Below, one piece after another: positions 9,071 through 17,820 of a stretch of DNA of 64,000 nucleotides; the first letter of the stretch is position 1, and the number at the start of each line of letters is the position of its first letter. The notes beneath the pieces were generated by a model, which was not told the origin of the DNA, made no database searches, and worked only from the letters and a program-made list of their open reading frames with translations. Location of the stretch: assembly GCA_965238045.1 (NCBI GenBank), contig CBDEGU010000011.1, forward strand, positions 310,001 to 374,000. The letters run 5' to 3'. Origin of the DNA: CBDEGU01 sp965238045 (GTDB lineage: Bacteria; Acidobacteriota; Terriglobia; Bryobacterales; UBA6623). The position numbers and the translations under genes were made by a program.

Positions 9071-9916
9071 TCACTCACGTTCACGGCTCTGTTTTGCTAG
9101 TTCGCCGGTCAGCTCGCGCGACCTGCCGGCGGCGGCTGCGATGGCGGCCGTCAGCCCGCGGCGAACGCCGTGGCGCTCAAGCTCATCGAGTCCCGCGACG
9201 GTTGTGCCTCCGGACGTGGCCACACGCTCGATCCACTCACGCGGCGAAAACGAGGGATCTTCGGCCATCCGGGCGGCGCCGAGAAAAGTCCGCCGCGCCA
9301 GACGCAGCGCGACATCACGGCGAAGACCTGCGCGCTCTCCGGCCCCGGCCAGGGCGTCCAGCAGAAAGAACACAAAAGCCGGGCCACTGCCCGATAGCGC
9401 CGTGGCCGCGTCCATGGCCTCCTCGTCGATGAAGTCGACCGAGCCTAGCGGCCGGAACAGAGCCGCCGTCGATTGGCGATGATCTTCACCGGCGGCAGAG
9501 TTCGCGCAGATCGCGGTCGCGGCCTCTCTGAGGGCCAGGGCGAGATTCGTCATGACCCGAAAGATCGGCATCCGCGCCGGACAAGCCCGCTCGAGCAAGT
9601 CCAGCGGCACGGCGGCGGCCAGCGAGATGAGTGTGTGCGCCGGACCCAGCGATGGAGCGATTTCGGCCAATACGGGCGAAACCGCGTCGGGCTTGACGGC
9701 GAGGATCACGACCGAAGCTCCCCGCAGCGCTTGCCGGTTGTCGGCCGCGAAGACCTCTACCGCGTAGCGGTCGCTCAGTTGCTGGGCACGGCCCGGACTG
9801 CGCACCGAGGCGCGGATGTCGGAAGCCCGCAAGACGCCGGAATCGAGAACGCCCCGCAGAAACGCTTCGCCCAACTTGCCCGCTCCCAGTACGGCGACGG
9901 TGGCCTCGAGACGCAT
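9071..9916 (-). CDS. proC: Pyrroline-5-carboxylate reductase
   Basis: This 281-residue protein catalyses the last step of proline synthesis, NAD(P)H reduction of pyrroline-5-carboxylate. The N-terminal Rossmann motif is VAVLGAGKLGEAFLRG. The conserved block ALSGSGPAFVFFLLDALAGAGERAGL and the C-terminal signature TSGGTTVAGLDELERHGVRRGL identify the family. Length is normal. It stands alone, about 150 bp from valS. No Shine-Dalgarno stands out before the ATG. Confidence 0.94.
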   Translation of the reverse strand: MRLEATVAVLGAGKLGEAFLRGVLDSGVLRASDIRASVRSPGRAQQLSDRYAVEVFAADNRQALRGASVVILAVKPDAVSPVLAEIAPSLGPAHTLISLAAAVPLDLLERACPARMPIFRVMTNLALALREAATAICANSAAGEDHRQSTAALFRPLGSVDFIDEEAMDAATALSGSGPAFVFFLLDALAGAGERAGLRRDVALRLARRTFLGAARMAEDPSFSPREWIERVATSGGTTVAGLDELERHGVRRGLTAAIAAAAGRSRELTGELAKQSRERE

Positions 9917-10096
9917 GCCCCATTGTAGCCGTCAGCCGGATGCATCAAACCACGAGGATGCCGAGGCGCCCAGGGAGCTTGGGCCGTGAAAAAACCCTTG
10001 GGGAAATCCACTCCACTCCTCTTGTGTTGGAGACGACTCGACCCCTTTCAGGATCGTTCTGTATCGGATAACTCTGCTAACGAAAAGCAGAACGCC

Positions 10097-10294
10097 CTAG
10101 TCCTCGCAAGAGAGTGAGAGCGTGGCTCCCAGGAAGGCGCCCAGCAGAGAAAATCCGACCGTCAGCGGGCCCATGATCAGCAGAACCGGACGATCCACGC
10201 CGTAGAACATCACATCCCAGGGCGCTGTAACAAACAATCCGACGGCGGCTCCTACCGCGGCGCCCCTCGTCAACAACCGGACAGCATTGGACAT
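10097..10294 (-). CDS. Small membrane protein, 65 residues
   Basis: The ATG at 10292-10294 is preceded by GGAGG at good spacing. The product has two predicted hydrophobic segments, roughly residues 10-25 (GAAVGAAVGLFVTAPW) and 35-58 (RPVLLIMGPLTVGFSLLGAFLGATLSL), joined by a short loop WDVMFYGVD. Glycine-rich helices and a short acidic tail (SCED) are visible. I do not recognise a family. The good ribosome site and membrane pattern argue for a real gene. It follows an unassigned 359-bp gap and precedes proC on the same strand. Confidence 0.6.
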   Translation of the reverse strand: MSNAVRLLTRGAAVGAAVGLFVTAPWDVMFYGVDRPVLLIMGPLTVGFSLLGAFLGATLSLSCED

Positions 10295-10653
10295 AACCCA
10301 CCTCCGTCCCCGCTGGGAGCAACCAGCGTGCCATTGCTTCCGCTGGTAGGGGCTGGTGGGCCGGGTGGGGTTGCCACCGGCTCCATTGAGACCGCGAGCG
10401 ACCCATGGCAGGAGTCGGGCCCGGCGCGTCCGGAGCGCCGCGGGGGTGGCTCCACCGAGCAGAGCAGGCTCACCGGCTGGGGGATTTCACCCAGGTTCGA
10501 GGACGGCTAGGGCCGTTTGGCTTCCCCGACATGAAGCGTTGAAAGACACACTGGAGTGCAACAGGCCCGATCGGAAGTTGTCCATCCCTGCCGGCGAAAT
10601 CTAGTGCGGTGGGACGCGCCAGGAGAGGGCAAACGTCTTGTGCTGGGTGGAAA
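10295..10653. other. Gap without a recognisable gene
   Basis: GC-rich sequence between the ATL gene and the small membrane protein. Short open frames exist on both strands but lack ribosome sites and protein character. The end next to 10294 must hold the ribosome site, and perhaps a promoter, of the small membrane protein. Confidence 0.5.
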
Positions 10654-11001
10654 TTACAGAGCGCGGCAGCGGTGGAGATCGATCCGAACACGCCGTCTGG
10701 AAAAGGTCACGCCCTCGGCTTGAAGCTGCAACCGCTGGTCCAGTCCGGCCGAGCCTGGCAGAGCGATGCGGCCTCCGGCCCCCAGCACTCGATGCCAGGG
10801 AAGGTCCAGCCCCGCCGGGGCCCTGCCCAGAGCCGGGCCCACTTGCCGGGCCGTACAGCCTGCACCGGCGGCTCGTGCTACGTCTCCGTAGGTCGCGACG
10901 CTGCCGCGAGGAATACGGCGGGTGGCCCGCCAAATCAGACGATCGCGGACCTCCGAGGCGGTCTGGCCCGCCTTTGCTGGACTGCGCCTGTCAGGTGGCA
11001 A
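10654..11001 (-). CDS. Alkyltransferase-like protein (ATL, MGMT fold, no Cys)
   Basis: This 115-residue protein matches the DNA-binding domain of O6-methylguanine-DNA methyltransferase: IPRGSVATYGDVARAAG is the start of the helical domain and ARQVGPALGRAP the recognition helix with the arginine finger. The active-site motif PCHRV reads PWHRV, with Trp69 replacing the alkyl-acceptor Cys. That is the mark of ATL proteins (YbaZ/Atl1), which bind O6-alkylguanine without repairing it and recruit nucleotide excision repair. The gene starts 4 bp after the stop of the degenerate kinase gene, so they are probably cotranscribed. That pairing is unusual. Confidence 0.88.
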   Translation of the reverse strand: MPPDRRSPAKAGQTASEVRDRLIWRATRRIPRGSVATYGDVARAAGAGCTARQVGPALGRAPAGLDLPWHRVLGAGGRIALPGSAGLDQRLQLQAEGVTFSRRRVRIDLHRCRAL

Positions 11002-11005
11002 GGGA

Positions 11006-12676
11006 TTAGAAGAGCCGGTCTAGTTCGCTGGGTTTGATGGGCTTGCGCAGGAAAGCCCGGTCGCCGCCCGAGAACAGTTCCTGATTGTAGACGACCATGC
11101 TCGGGTCGGCGAGGAAGATGAACTTACGCATCCGGCCCTGAAACGAACGATACACATCGAGTCCGTTCGTGCGTCCCATCTGGATGTTGCAGAACACCCA
11201 GTCAAAGCGGACCCGTTCGAACAGATCTTGGCCCTCTTCCAGTGAAGAAACCGGTATGGCCCGGTGGCCCTTCGCGGTCATGAAGAAAACCAGCTCTTCC
11301 TGCGCCTCGGTATCGCTGTCGATGACGAGCGTCATGAGGGATTTGCCCGGCGACTGGAGAGCAACTTCGCGCTGTGGAACAGAGTCACTCTGGTCGGTCA
11401 CAACCCTGGTGAGCGGATATTCGATTTCGATGGAAAAGCCGCGACTGCCGCCGGTGTCCACACGCATTGTGCCGCCGGATTGTTCGACGAGAATCTGGCA
11501 GACCGCGAGTCCCAGCGGTGCTGGTTCGTCTGCATCGCTGTCATCGACGACCGAGCCGAGTTCGTCGACGGCGTCGGCGACACGCTGCAGGCTGGGCGTC
11601 ATCGAGATGAGCACGGAGCGGTCCAGCAGGTTGCTGTAGACCTCGAGCGCGCGCAGCCCTCGGCTCTCGAGAAGAGTCTCGGCGTGGCGGAAAATATCGG
11701 TGAGCAGTTCCCGTGTTCTTTCAGCGTTGCCTTCAATGATGACCTCGCTTCTGCTGAGCTTGAGCGTCAAGTCCAAACCTTTCCGTTTCCAGCGCAGCAT
11801 GCTCTTGTTGACGACGGCTTCGACGGCGCCCGCGATGTCGATATCCTCCGGTTTGTCGTCGCTGGGCTGAACGAGCTTCAGCGTTCGATTCAGGGTCCAA
11901 GCGGCGCGCCGCGCCTCGGCGTTCACGAGCTGCAAGCGGCGGCTGGCCGTGCTCGGCGGTTCGTCTTCGTCGTCATCGGACGTGGACATGACGACGACCT
12001 TGCGCAGGGGCTGGTCGAGGTCCTGTCTGAGTCCCTGGACAAGTTCGCTGAGGGCCGACATCTTTTCGCTTCGATGCAACTCTTCATCAAGGGCGTCTTG
12101 CACGCGCTGACGAAGTGAAAGCGCGGCAAGCTTGGCGATGTGTTCCAGACGGTTCTTCTGATCTTTGGAAAACAGGCGTTTGCGCCTTCGGTCCTCGACC
12201 TCTATGACGCCGAGACACTCTCCCTCGAGGGCGATGGGAAGGTAGAGCAGCGCCTTCTGACCGAAACGGCGGACCGTCTCCCGCGAGACAAACGGGCAGT
12301 GCTCGGCGTCGGGCACGTCGGTCATCAATCTGTTGCGGTAGCATGTCACGACGCCGCTCATCTCGTTGAGCGAAACCGCGGGCATGGTTTCGGCCGACGT
12401 TCCGACCTCGCGCACGAGTTGCTGGCTCTCAGGGTCGAAGACCCAGACCGAGGCGTCTGTCGCCCGGGCGATGAGCGGACTAACGTCGCATATGCTCCGG
12501 AGGACCGTAGTCGGATCGCTGGAGGCCATTACCTTTTCGGCGAGTTCGTAGAGGATACCCTGCTGGCGCGTCCGCTCGTCAAGCCAGCGCAGGTAGAGGG
12601 CATTGACCGCGTAGTAGATCGAGCCGCTGATCAACAGCAACAGAATCACAATCCAGAAGATGTTCGGAGAGTCCAT
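11006..12676 (-). CDS. Degenerate hybrid sensor kinase (pseudokinase plus pseudoreceiver)
   Basis: The order in this 556-residue protein is: membrane helix (5-25), GAF-like domain (about 45-190), DHp-like helix (200-270), remnant ATPase fold (290-420) and receiver domain (448-556). The phosphoacceptor His is missing: the H-box reads QGLRQDLDQPL, with Gln218 where His should be. The N-box Asn is His331, the DxGxG motif is absent, and only PLGLAVCQILVEQSGG recalls the G2 box. The receiver keeps acidic residues Asp453 and Asp455 and Lys545, but the phosphorylated Asp is Asn497 (FCNIQM) and the usual Ser/Thr is Ala523. It is probably a regulator acting by binding, not phosphotransfer. The ATL gene follows 4 bp later. 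Confidence 0.85.
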   Translation of the reverse strand: MDSPNIFWIVILLLLISGSIYYAVNALYLRWLDERTRQQGILYELAEKVMASSDPTTVLRSICDVSPLIARATDASVWVFDPESQQLVREVGTSAETMPAVSLNEMSGVVTCYRNRLMTDVPDAEHCPFVSRETVRRFGQKALLYLPIALEGECLGVIEVEDRRRKRLFSKDQKNRLEHIAKLAALSLRQRVQDALDEELHRSEKMSALSELVQGLRQDLDQPLRKVVVMSTSDDDEDEPPSTASRRLQLVNAEARRAAWTLNRTLKLVQPSDDKPEDIDIAGAVEAVVNKSMLRWKRKGLDLTLKLSRSEVIIEGNAERTRELLTDIFRHAETLLESRGLRALEVYSNLLDRSVLISMTPSLQRVADAVDELGSVVDDSDADEPAPLGLAVCQILVEQSGGTMRVDTGGSRGFSIEIEYPLTRVVTDQSDSVPQREVALQSPGKSLMTLVIDSDTEAQEELVFFMTAKGHRAIPVSSLEEGQDLFERVRFDWVFCNIQMGRTNGLDVYRSFQGRMRKFIFLADPSMVVYNQELFSGGDRAFLRKPIKPSELDRLF

Positions 12677-13049
12677 TGCATCCGCTGCGGCCGCGAACGT
12701 GCTCTGAAGTATCCCCCCAACGACTCAAGGCGCGGAGCTTCGGCGAGGAAGCACGCTCAACCGCCGCGATACCACCGGCCCGGAGCGTCTCGATTCGTTC
12801 ATGCGGCCGAGAACGCGCCATAGGAGCACGCGCTGGTTCCGCCCCGGACAGGGCCTAGCCCCCCGGGGGGCCATCGAGCATCGAGCTTCCATATTCTCGC
12901 ACGACACACGCCGGTGAAGAGTTGCCCCATGCCAGACGATCCTGAAACGGGGTTTCCAACACATGGGGGGCTGGGTCCGCAGTCTCGCGGGCATGGCCAT
13001 GGGGGACTTGCATGGGGCAGTGCCCATCTTTCCTGCTTCTTCCAGTCCA
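12677..13049. other. Gap with a GC hairpin
   Basis: No convincing gene. A perfect dyad, GCCCCCCGGGGGGC, lies near 12858-12871 and could be a terminator stem or a REP-like palindrome. The promoter of the reverse-strand pseudokinase gene should be in the part next to 12676. Short open frames here have no ribosome sites. Confidence 0.5.
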
Positions 13050-14978
13050 TCAGCCGCCAAGCATCGCTCCGCGGTCCCAGGGCGCGGCCAGGGCCGGCTG
13101 ATTCACGTAGCGCTGGATCGTAAACTCGAGCCGCGCGCCGCTTCCCGGCTCCAGCCTCACGGTGACGAAAGACCGGCCGATAGCCGTCGTCTTGCCGCTA
13201 GAGGTCACGCGGAGGCACTGGTGCTCGCCGTAGGCTCCCATCTGCACAACGACGGTGCGTGGTTCTATCTGATTTACGTTGACGAGGTGGAGCCTTGTTT
13301 TCGTCGCGGTCATGCCCTCGACCAAAGCCGCCACGTCAGGGGGCAGTCCGGCGCGGTGCTTGACCGGATCGAAGTAGCGCACGCGGCTGTGCAGCCCTCC
13401 CCAGATGCGTCCGCCGTTGAAGCCTCCCATGGTGAGATTCAGCAGGGTGTCGGTGTCTACCGGGTTGATGCTCATCGCCCAATCGGCGAGACGGGTATCG
13501 GCCGTGGTGGGGTCGCGGCGCATTTCTTGGAGCTTGCCGGCAAGACGCCGGAAGCCGGCGCGCAGAGCCTTCTCCGGGTAAGCCGGGTCCTTTCCTTCCA
13601 GGTAGGCCAGCCAGCCGGTGAGGGGCGCCCAGCGGAGATCTCGCCGGTCCATCGACCAATAGTAAATCTGAAACAGCCGGCGGGTGTAGAGCCTGGTCGT
13701 CCAGTGATACCATTCCTCGCGGCCGCTATAGCGGTAGCCGCGCGGGTCGCCGAACATTCTAGGGATCATCAGTCGGCCGCCGACGATCTTCCTGTGTTCG
13801 TACATGTTGAGCATCTGCCGGCGCAGCACGTCGATGTAGCCCTGGTCGCCGGTCAACAGCAGCGCATTGCCAAAGCCGGGCCAGGAGCCGGCGTCGAAAT
13901 TGTTGCGGTGGCCGATCTCATCGATTTCGCCGTCATAGATGCTGAAATTCCATCCGTAGGTGCCCTTGTACCAGCGCCCGCCGTACTCGCCTCCGATGGT
14001 TCCATCGAGTCCGATGTTGGTCGGGATATTGCCGCCGTTGGCGCGAGTGCGCCGGCGCCAGGCATCGACGTATTCGAGCAGCCAGTCTCTATATTTGGTC
14101 TCGTGGTGGAGCGCGTAGGCGTGCAGCGCCAGGGCGGTGGAAGCGAGGTTCAGCGGATGGTCGCCCGCGCTATCGAGATATTCGGTGCAGTGGGCGAGCA
14201 TCTTGGGGTAATGCTCTTCGAGATCGAGCATCCGGCCGCGGCGGCCTGGGCTGTGCAGCATGTGAAAACGGCCCTTGCCGGGGTCGCCCACCCAGTCGGC
14301 CTCGCTGGCGCGGTGAAGCATCGGGCCCTTGCCGCCGGTCCAGATGCTGCGAAGAATCTTGTGCTTGGGGTCGTAGTTGGGCGCTTCGGGATCCTCGCCC
14401 ATGTAGAGACCGGCGAAGCGCTTGATGCGGGTTTGGAAGACCGGGTCCCTCCAATCGGAGAGTCCCTGATAAAGAAAACCGCGAATGCCCTCTCCGGTGT
14501 GAACCCAATCCGACTTGGTGATGAACTCACGGTGGTAGGCGCCGTTGGCGGCAAGGCTGGTCCGAACCGTTCGCAGCTCCATGTATTGCCGGTAGTGCCC
14601 CTCGAGCGCCTTCTTGAAAAGGTCGAGCACCGAGTCATCGCCGCCGAGAGCATGCAGCAGCGTCCAATTGTGAAACGTCTCGATAGCGTCATCGGGCCCG
14701 TCGAGCGTGCCCCAGCGCGGCACATGTTTTAGATAGCCCCTCGCATCGAGGTACTTTGCCGCGAACGCCCGGGCCGCCGCGGAGTTGGCGCGGAGCAATT
14801 CCCGCTCCATGAGAGCCCAGGCGGGAGGCGGCATGGGCTGATCGATGACGATCGTTGGCTGCTCGGCGGCCGGCGTCTGGCCCGCCAAGAAGAAAACGAT
14901 CACTCCCAGTCCGGCCCACCACCCTGGACGTTTCATTCGACGGACGCGTTCGCCGCCTAGCTCTTCACTGTTTTCCAT
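13050..14978 (-). CDS. Large secreted protein, probable alpha/alpha-toroid fold
   Basis: A hydrophobic signal segment (GLGVIVFFLAGQTPA) is followed by about 600 residues rich in aromatic amino acids and helices. Blocks such as NGGNIPTNIGLDGTIGGEYG, GRWYKGTYGWNFSIYDGEI, NNFDAGSWPGFGNALLLTGD and WYHWTTRLYTRRLFQIYYW suggest an alpha/alpha toroid as in glycoside hydrolases and polysaccharide lyases; I cannot name a family. The final 100 residues look like a beta domain. AGGAGG lies 12 nt before the ATG at 14978, inside the preceding methyltransferase gene, with which it overlaps 14 bp. An ATG at 14936 (MKRPGWW) gives a cleaner signal peptide but lacks a ribosome site. Confidence 0.75.
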   Translation of the reverse strand: MENSEELGGERVRRMKRPGWWAGLGVIVFFLAGQTPAAEQPTIVIDQPMPPPAWALMERELLRANSAAARAFAAKYLDARGYLKHVPRWGTLDGPDDAIETFHNWTLLHALGGDDSVLDLFKKALEGHYRQYMELRTVRTSLAANGAYHREFITKSDWVHTGEGIRGFLYQGLSDWRDPVFQTRIKRFAGLYMGEDPEAPNYDPKHKILRSIWTGGKGPMLHRASEADWVGDPGKGRFHMLHSPGRRGRMLDLEEHYPKMLAHCTEYLDSAGDHPLNLASTALALHAYALHHETKYRDWLLEYVDAWRRRTRANGGNIPTNIGLDGTIGGEYGGRWYKGTYGWNFSIYDGEIDEIGHRNNFDAGSWPGFGNALLLTGDQGYIDVLRRQMLNMYEHRKIVGGRLMIPRMFGDPRGYRYSGREEWYHWTTRLYTRRLFQIYYWSMDRRDLRWAPLTGWLAYLEGKDPAYPEKALRAGFRRLAGKLQEMRRDPTTADTRLADWAMSINPVDTDTLLNLTMGGFNGGRIWGGLHSRVRYFDPVKHRAGLPPDVAALVEGMTATKTRLHLVNVNQIEPRTVVVQMGAYGEHQCLRVTSSGKTTAIGRSFVTVRLEPGSGARLEFTIQRYVNQPALAAPWDRGAMLGG

Positions 14979-15801
14979 GATGACTCGATTCCTCCTGTGC
15001 CCGCGGTGCAATCGGCTTTTCCGCGTGCACGGCGATGAAACAACCGGTGATCCAGCGCGACGGTAGCCGATCGAGCAGAGCGAACAGCCCTAACAAACCG
15101 GCGATCGGGCGGTCGGCCCATGATCCGAGCAACCGCCGCAAGGCGATGAAAATCGCCGAAGAGAACAATCGCGGATTGTGAATCAAAACCTCCCGCCGCG
15201 CAACTTCGAGGCCCAAGCCAGTCAGCAACTCTTCCAGCCCGCCGAGCGTCGGCGTGTAGCCCAGAGGGAAAGGCGATGACCGCAGCCGGCTGACCCAACG
15301 TAGCGGGTAATACGTCGGATTGTAGACGTTGTCGAGTGTGATGATCAGAGCGCCCCCGGCCGCGATGACCCCGGCCAGTTCCCGCAGGCTTGTCGCAAAC
15401 TCCTCCGCGGTGTCGAAGTGGTCGAGTGTCGAGGGAGAGATCACCAGATCGATCGCGCCATCGGCTAGCGGCAAGCGCCGAACATCGGCCGCGAGGAAGT
15501 GAATCCCAGCCGGCGAACATCGCTGCCGGGCTCGAGCCGCCACGGCAAAGGTCACGTCCATGCCGACGGTGAAGATGGGCTCGTCGAACAGGTCGAAGAG
15601 CACCTGGTCGCTTCCGTGAGCTTCTTCAAAGACGTCGGTCTTGAGGATGGAACCAGGAAGCGCGCCGCGGGTCCAGCGGCGGATCAGGTTCTGATGTTGG
15701 TCGCGTTTTTGCAACGCCACCAGGCGGTCGAGATACCAGGAAGGCGTCTGGCGACTGGCAAGCTGGTCCCACCGCGAGCGAACTGGTTGCTGAGGCGGCA
15801 A
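14965..15801 (-). CDS. Class I SAM-dependent methyltransferase
   Basis: In this 278-residue protein the SAM-binding segment is VGMDVTFAVAARARQRC, followed by FLAADVRRLPLADGAIDLVISPSTLDHF (motifs II-III of a class I fold), GGALIITLDNVYNP and a long C-terminal region with hydrophobic stretches (SSAIFIALRRLLGSW, IAGLLGLFALLDRL) that may touch a membrane. The substrate is unknown. It lies 4 bp after a radical SAM gene and overlaps the secreted-protein gene, so the three are probably one transcript. Confidence 0.8.
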   Translation of the reverse strand: MPPQQPVRSRWDQLASRQTPSWYLDRLVALQKRDQHQNLIRRWTRGALPGSILKTDVFEEAHGSDQVLFDLFDEPIFTVGMDVTFAVAARARQRCSPAGIHFLAADVRRLPLADGAIDLVISPSTLDHFDTAEEFATSLRELAGVIAAGGALIITLDNVYNPTYYPLRWVSRLRSSPFPLGYTPTLGGLEELLTGLGLEVARREVLIHNPRLFSSAIFIALRRLLGSWADRPIAGLLGLFALLDRLPSRWITGCFIAVHAEKPIAPRAQEESSHHGKQ

Positions 15802-15805
15802 CGAA

Positions 15806-16741
15806 CTATTCTAGCTCGCTTCGGCCTCTCACCGGAGCCGGGGCGGCTGGGCGAGAGGGCTGGGCGAGATGGGCGAAGCCCTCGGGGCCGGTCACGAACC
15901 GGCGTCCGGCGGCTTCGACCACGCGCCGCATGCGTTCGATCACTTCCCGCTGAAAACCGGGCTCGTGCCATGGGGTGAAATGGTGCTTGGTGCTGATGCG
16001 GAGCGCCTCGGGCCGCGTGATGGCGCCGCGAGGCTTGGATGCCCGCGCGTGCAGCGGATCGCCGACGATATCATGCGCGCTCGCTTGCAAGGCCAGTGTG
16101 GCCAGATCTTCCGGATCGCACGGCAGCAGCGGCGCAAGCGTGGCGTAGACTTCGATGCCAGCGGCGCGTAGCTCGTGCATGGCCGCCAAGCGCTCGCCGA
16201 TCGGCGCGCAGAGCGGTTCGTAGAGCCGGCGCACCGCTTCGCGATTCGTTGTCAGCGAGAAGCTCACTCTTAACAGCGTGCGGCGGGAGAGGCGCTTGAG
16301 CAGGTCCAGATCTCTGGTGATCAGCGGCCCGCGCGTTTGCATGACGAACACGCGCGGCGGATTCTCGATCACCGCCTCGATAATTCCCGGCATCGCGCGC
16401 TCGGAAACCTCGGCCGGCTGATAGGGGTCGACCAGCGGCGAGCAATAGATGATCTGCGCGGGCCGCAGAGAGCGGGCCAGCAGGCCGGCGGCGTTCGACT
16501 TGAAGGTAGTGAACTGGCCCCAGCGGCGCCAGTCCTCGGGACGAAGTCCGCCCTGGATTCTCATGGTCGGCACGTAGCAGTAGACGCAGCCGAAAGTGCA
16601 ATTGCGCGCCGGGGTCAGCGAATGAGTAAAGCCGGCCTGAGCAATGAAGCCGCTGGTTTTCGTGAGAATGCTCTTGGCGGGGGCGCGCCGGACGCGGCCC
16701 GGCGCCGGATTGCGGTCAGCGCTCGGGGAAGGCTCTGGCAT
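15806..16741 (-). CDS. Radical SAM protein, spore photoproduct lyase-like
   Basis: The radical SAM cluster motif is CTFGCVYCYVP (CxxxCxxC), with the upstream block FTHSLTPARNCTFGC and later YCSPLVDPYQPAE, VFVMQTRGPLITRDLDLL and RVSFSLTT, all typical of the SPL-like (Rv2578c-type) family. I chose the ATG at 16741 (MPEPSPSADRNPAP), giving 311 residues; the frame extends upstream to 16891 but would then overlap the divergent TRAP gene. Function within the family is mostly unknown. It is first of a three-gene run with a methyltransferase and a secreted protein. Confidence 0.8.
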   Translation of the reverse strand: MPEPSPSADRNPAPGRVRRAPAKSILTKTSGFIAQAGFTHSLTPARNCTFGCVYCYVPTMRIQGGLRPEDWRRWGQFTTFKSNAAGLLARSLRPAQIIYCSPLVDPYQPAEVSERAMPGIIEAVIENPPRVFVMQTRGPLITRDLDLLKRLSRRTLLRVSFSLTTNREAVRRLYEPLCAPIGERLAAMHELRAAGIEVYATLAPLLPCDPEDLATLALQASAHDIVGDPLHARASKPRGAITRPEALRISTKHHFTPWHEPGFQREVIERMRRVVEAAGRRFVTGPEGFAHLAQPSRPAAPAPVRGRSELE

Positions 16742-16839
16742 GCTTAAGGACGCGGGCGCTGCGGAACCCCGCCGCCACGCGGGGTAGCGGCGCAAGGCGG
16801 CAAAGACAGGCGGCAAGGACGGCTGTCTCCCAATTATCT

Positions 16840-16845
16840 TATGAT
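16840..16845 (+). promoter_or_regulatory. -10 element close to a GTG start (possible leaderless mRNA)
   Basis: TATGAT lies 6 nt before the GTG at 16852, so transcription would start at or near the start codon itself. No Shine-Dalgarno and no clear -35 are present. A TANNNT motif at this distance is typical of leaderless genes in GC-rich bacteria. Confidence 0.35.
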
Positions 16846-16851
16846 CTAACG

Positions 16852-17820
16852 GTGAGCTTGCGATGGAACCATGCGCGGCGCGCGTTCTCAATCTTGCTGC
16901 TCACCGCGCTGACAACGAGTTGCTCGCTCAAGAAGTACGCCATCAATAAGGTAGGTGATGCGCTGGCCGAAGGTAATTCGGTCTACGAAACCGACGAGGA
17001 CGTGACGCTGGTGGGTGAAGCGCTTCCCTTCGGCCTAAAACTCACCGAAACTCTGCTGCAAGAGTCGCCCGAACACCGCGGACTGCTGCTGACGGTAACC
17101 CGCGGCTTCGTGCTCTACTCCTACGCCTACGTTGACTACGAGGCCGAAGTGGCCGCGGACGAGGATCTGGATCGCGCCCGCGCGCTGCGTCTGCGCGCGC
17201 GAAAACTCTACCTGCGGGCGTTCGGCTACGGTGTGCGCGGCTTGGAGCGTTCGCATCCGGGGTTCGCGTCGCTGCTGGCGAGCGATCCGGCGGCGGCGGC
17301 GCGGCTGATATCGAACAAGAAGAAGAAGCATCAGGATTTGCCGCTGCTCTATTGGACCGCGGCCGCGCTGGGGCTCTCGATCTCTGTATCGCGCAACGAC
17401 GCCGCGATGCTGGCTCGCTTGCCTGAAGTCGAGGTGCTGCTCGATCGCGCCTTGGAGCTGGACTCAGACTGGGACGAGGGCACGCTGCATGAGTTTAAGG
17501 TGGTCTTCGCCGGGGCCAAGCCCGGCCGGCCCGACTACGCGGCCATCCAGCAGGAGTACGAAACCGCGCTCGCGCTCTCGCAAGGAAAGCGAGCCGGACT
17601 CTACCTCGCCTACGCCGAAACGGTGGCCGTTCCGAGGCAAGACAGCAAAGAATTTCGCGCGCTGATAAAAAAGGCGCTGGCGGTCGACCCGGATGAGAAC
17701 ATAGAAGTGCGCCTGGTCAATCTGCTGGCGCATCGCCGGGCCCGCTGGCTGCTCGAGAGGGTCGATGACTTGATCCTCGATAGCGGGGAATTCGATAGCG
17801 AAAAAGAGGAAACACCATGA
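16852..17820 (+). CDS. TRAP transporter T-component lipoprotein (TatT-like)
   Basis: The 322-residue protein starts with a lipoprotein signal, FSILLLTALTTSC, with Cys24 as the lipidation site. The rest is helical and TPR-like, with LYWTAAALGLSISVSRND, RALELDSDWDEGTLHEF and Tyr-Glu-Thr-Ala repeats, as in the TatT family, which pairs with periplasmic TRAP binding proteins. The stop overlaps the dctP start by 4 bp (ATGA), showing direct coupling. The start is GTG, and no ATG lies nearby in frame. In Treponema, TatT forms a ring with its binding protein; here the role should be similar. Confidence 0.85.
   Translation: MSLRWNHARRAFSILLLTALTTSCSLKKYAINKVGDALAEGNSVYETDEDVTLVGEALPFGLKLTETLLQESPEHRGLLLTVTRGFVLYSYAYVDYEAEVAADEDLDRARALRLRARKLYLRAFGYGVRGLERSHPGFASLLASDPAAAARLISNKKKKHQDLPLLYWTAAALGLSISVSRNDAAMLARLPEVEVLLDRALELDSDWDEGTLHEFKVVFAGAKPGRPDYAAIQQEYETALALSQGKRAGLYLAYAETVAVPRQDSKEFRALIKKALAVDPDENIEVRLVNLLAHRRARWLLERVDDLILDSGEFDSEKEETP

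Noticed and set aside
12963..14732. 589-codon open frame on the plus strand
   Set aside because: It lies opposite the secreted protein gene, has low-complexity Arg/Ala/Val text typical of an antisense shadow in GC-rich DNA, and no ribosome site.
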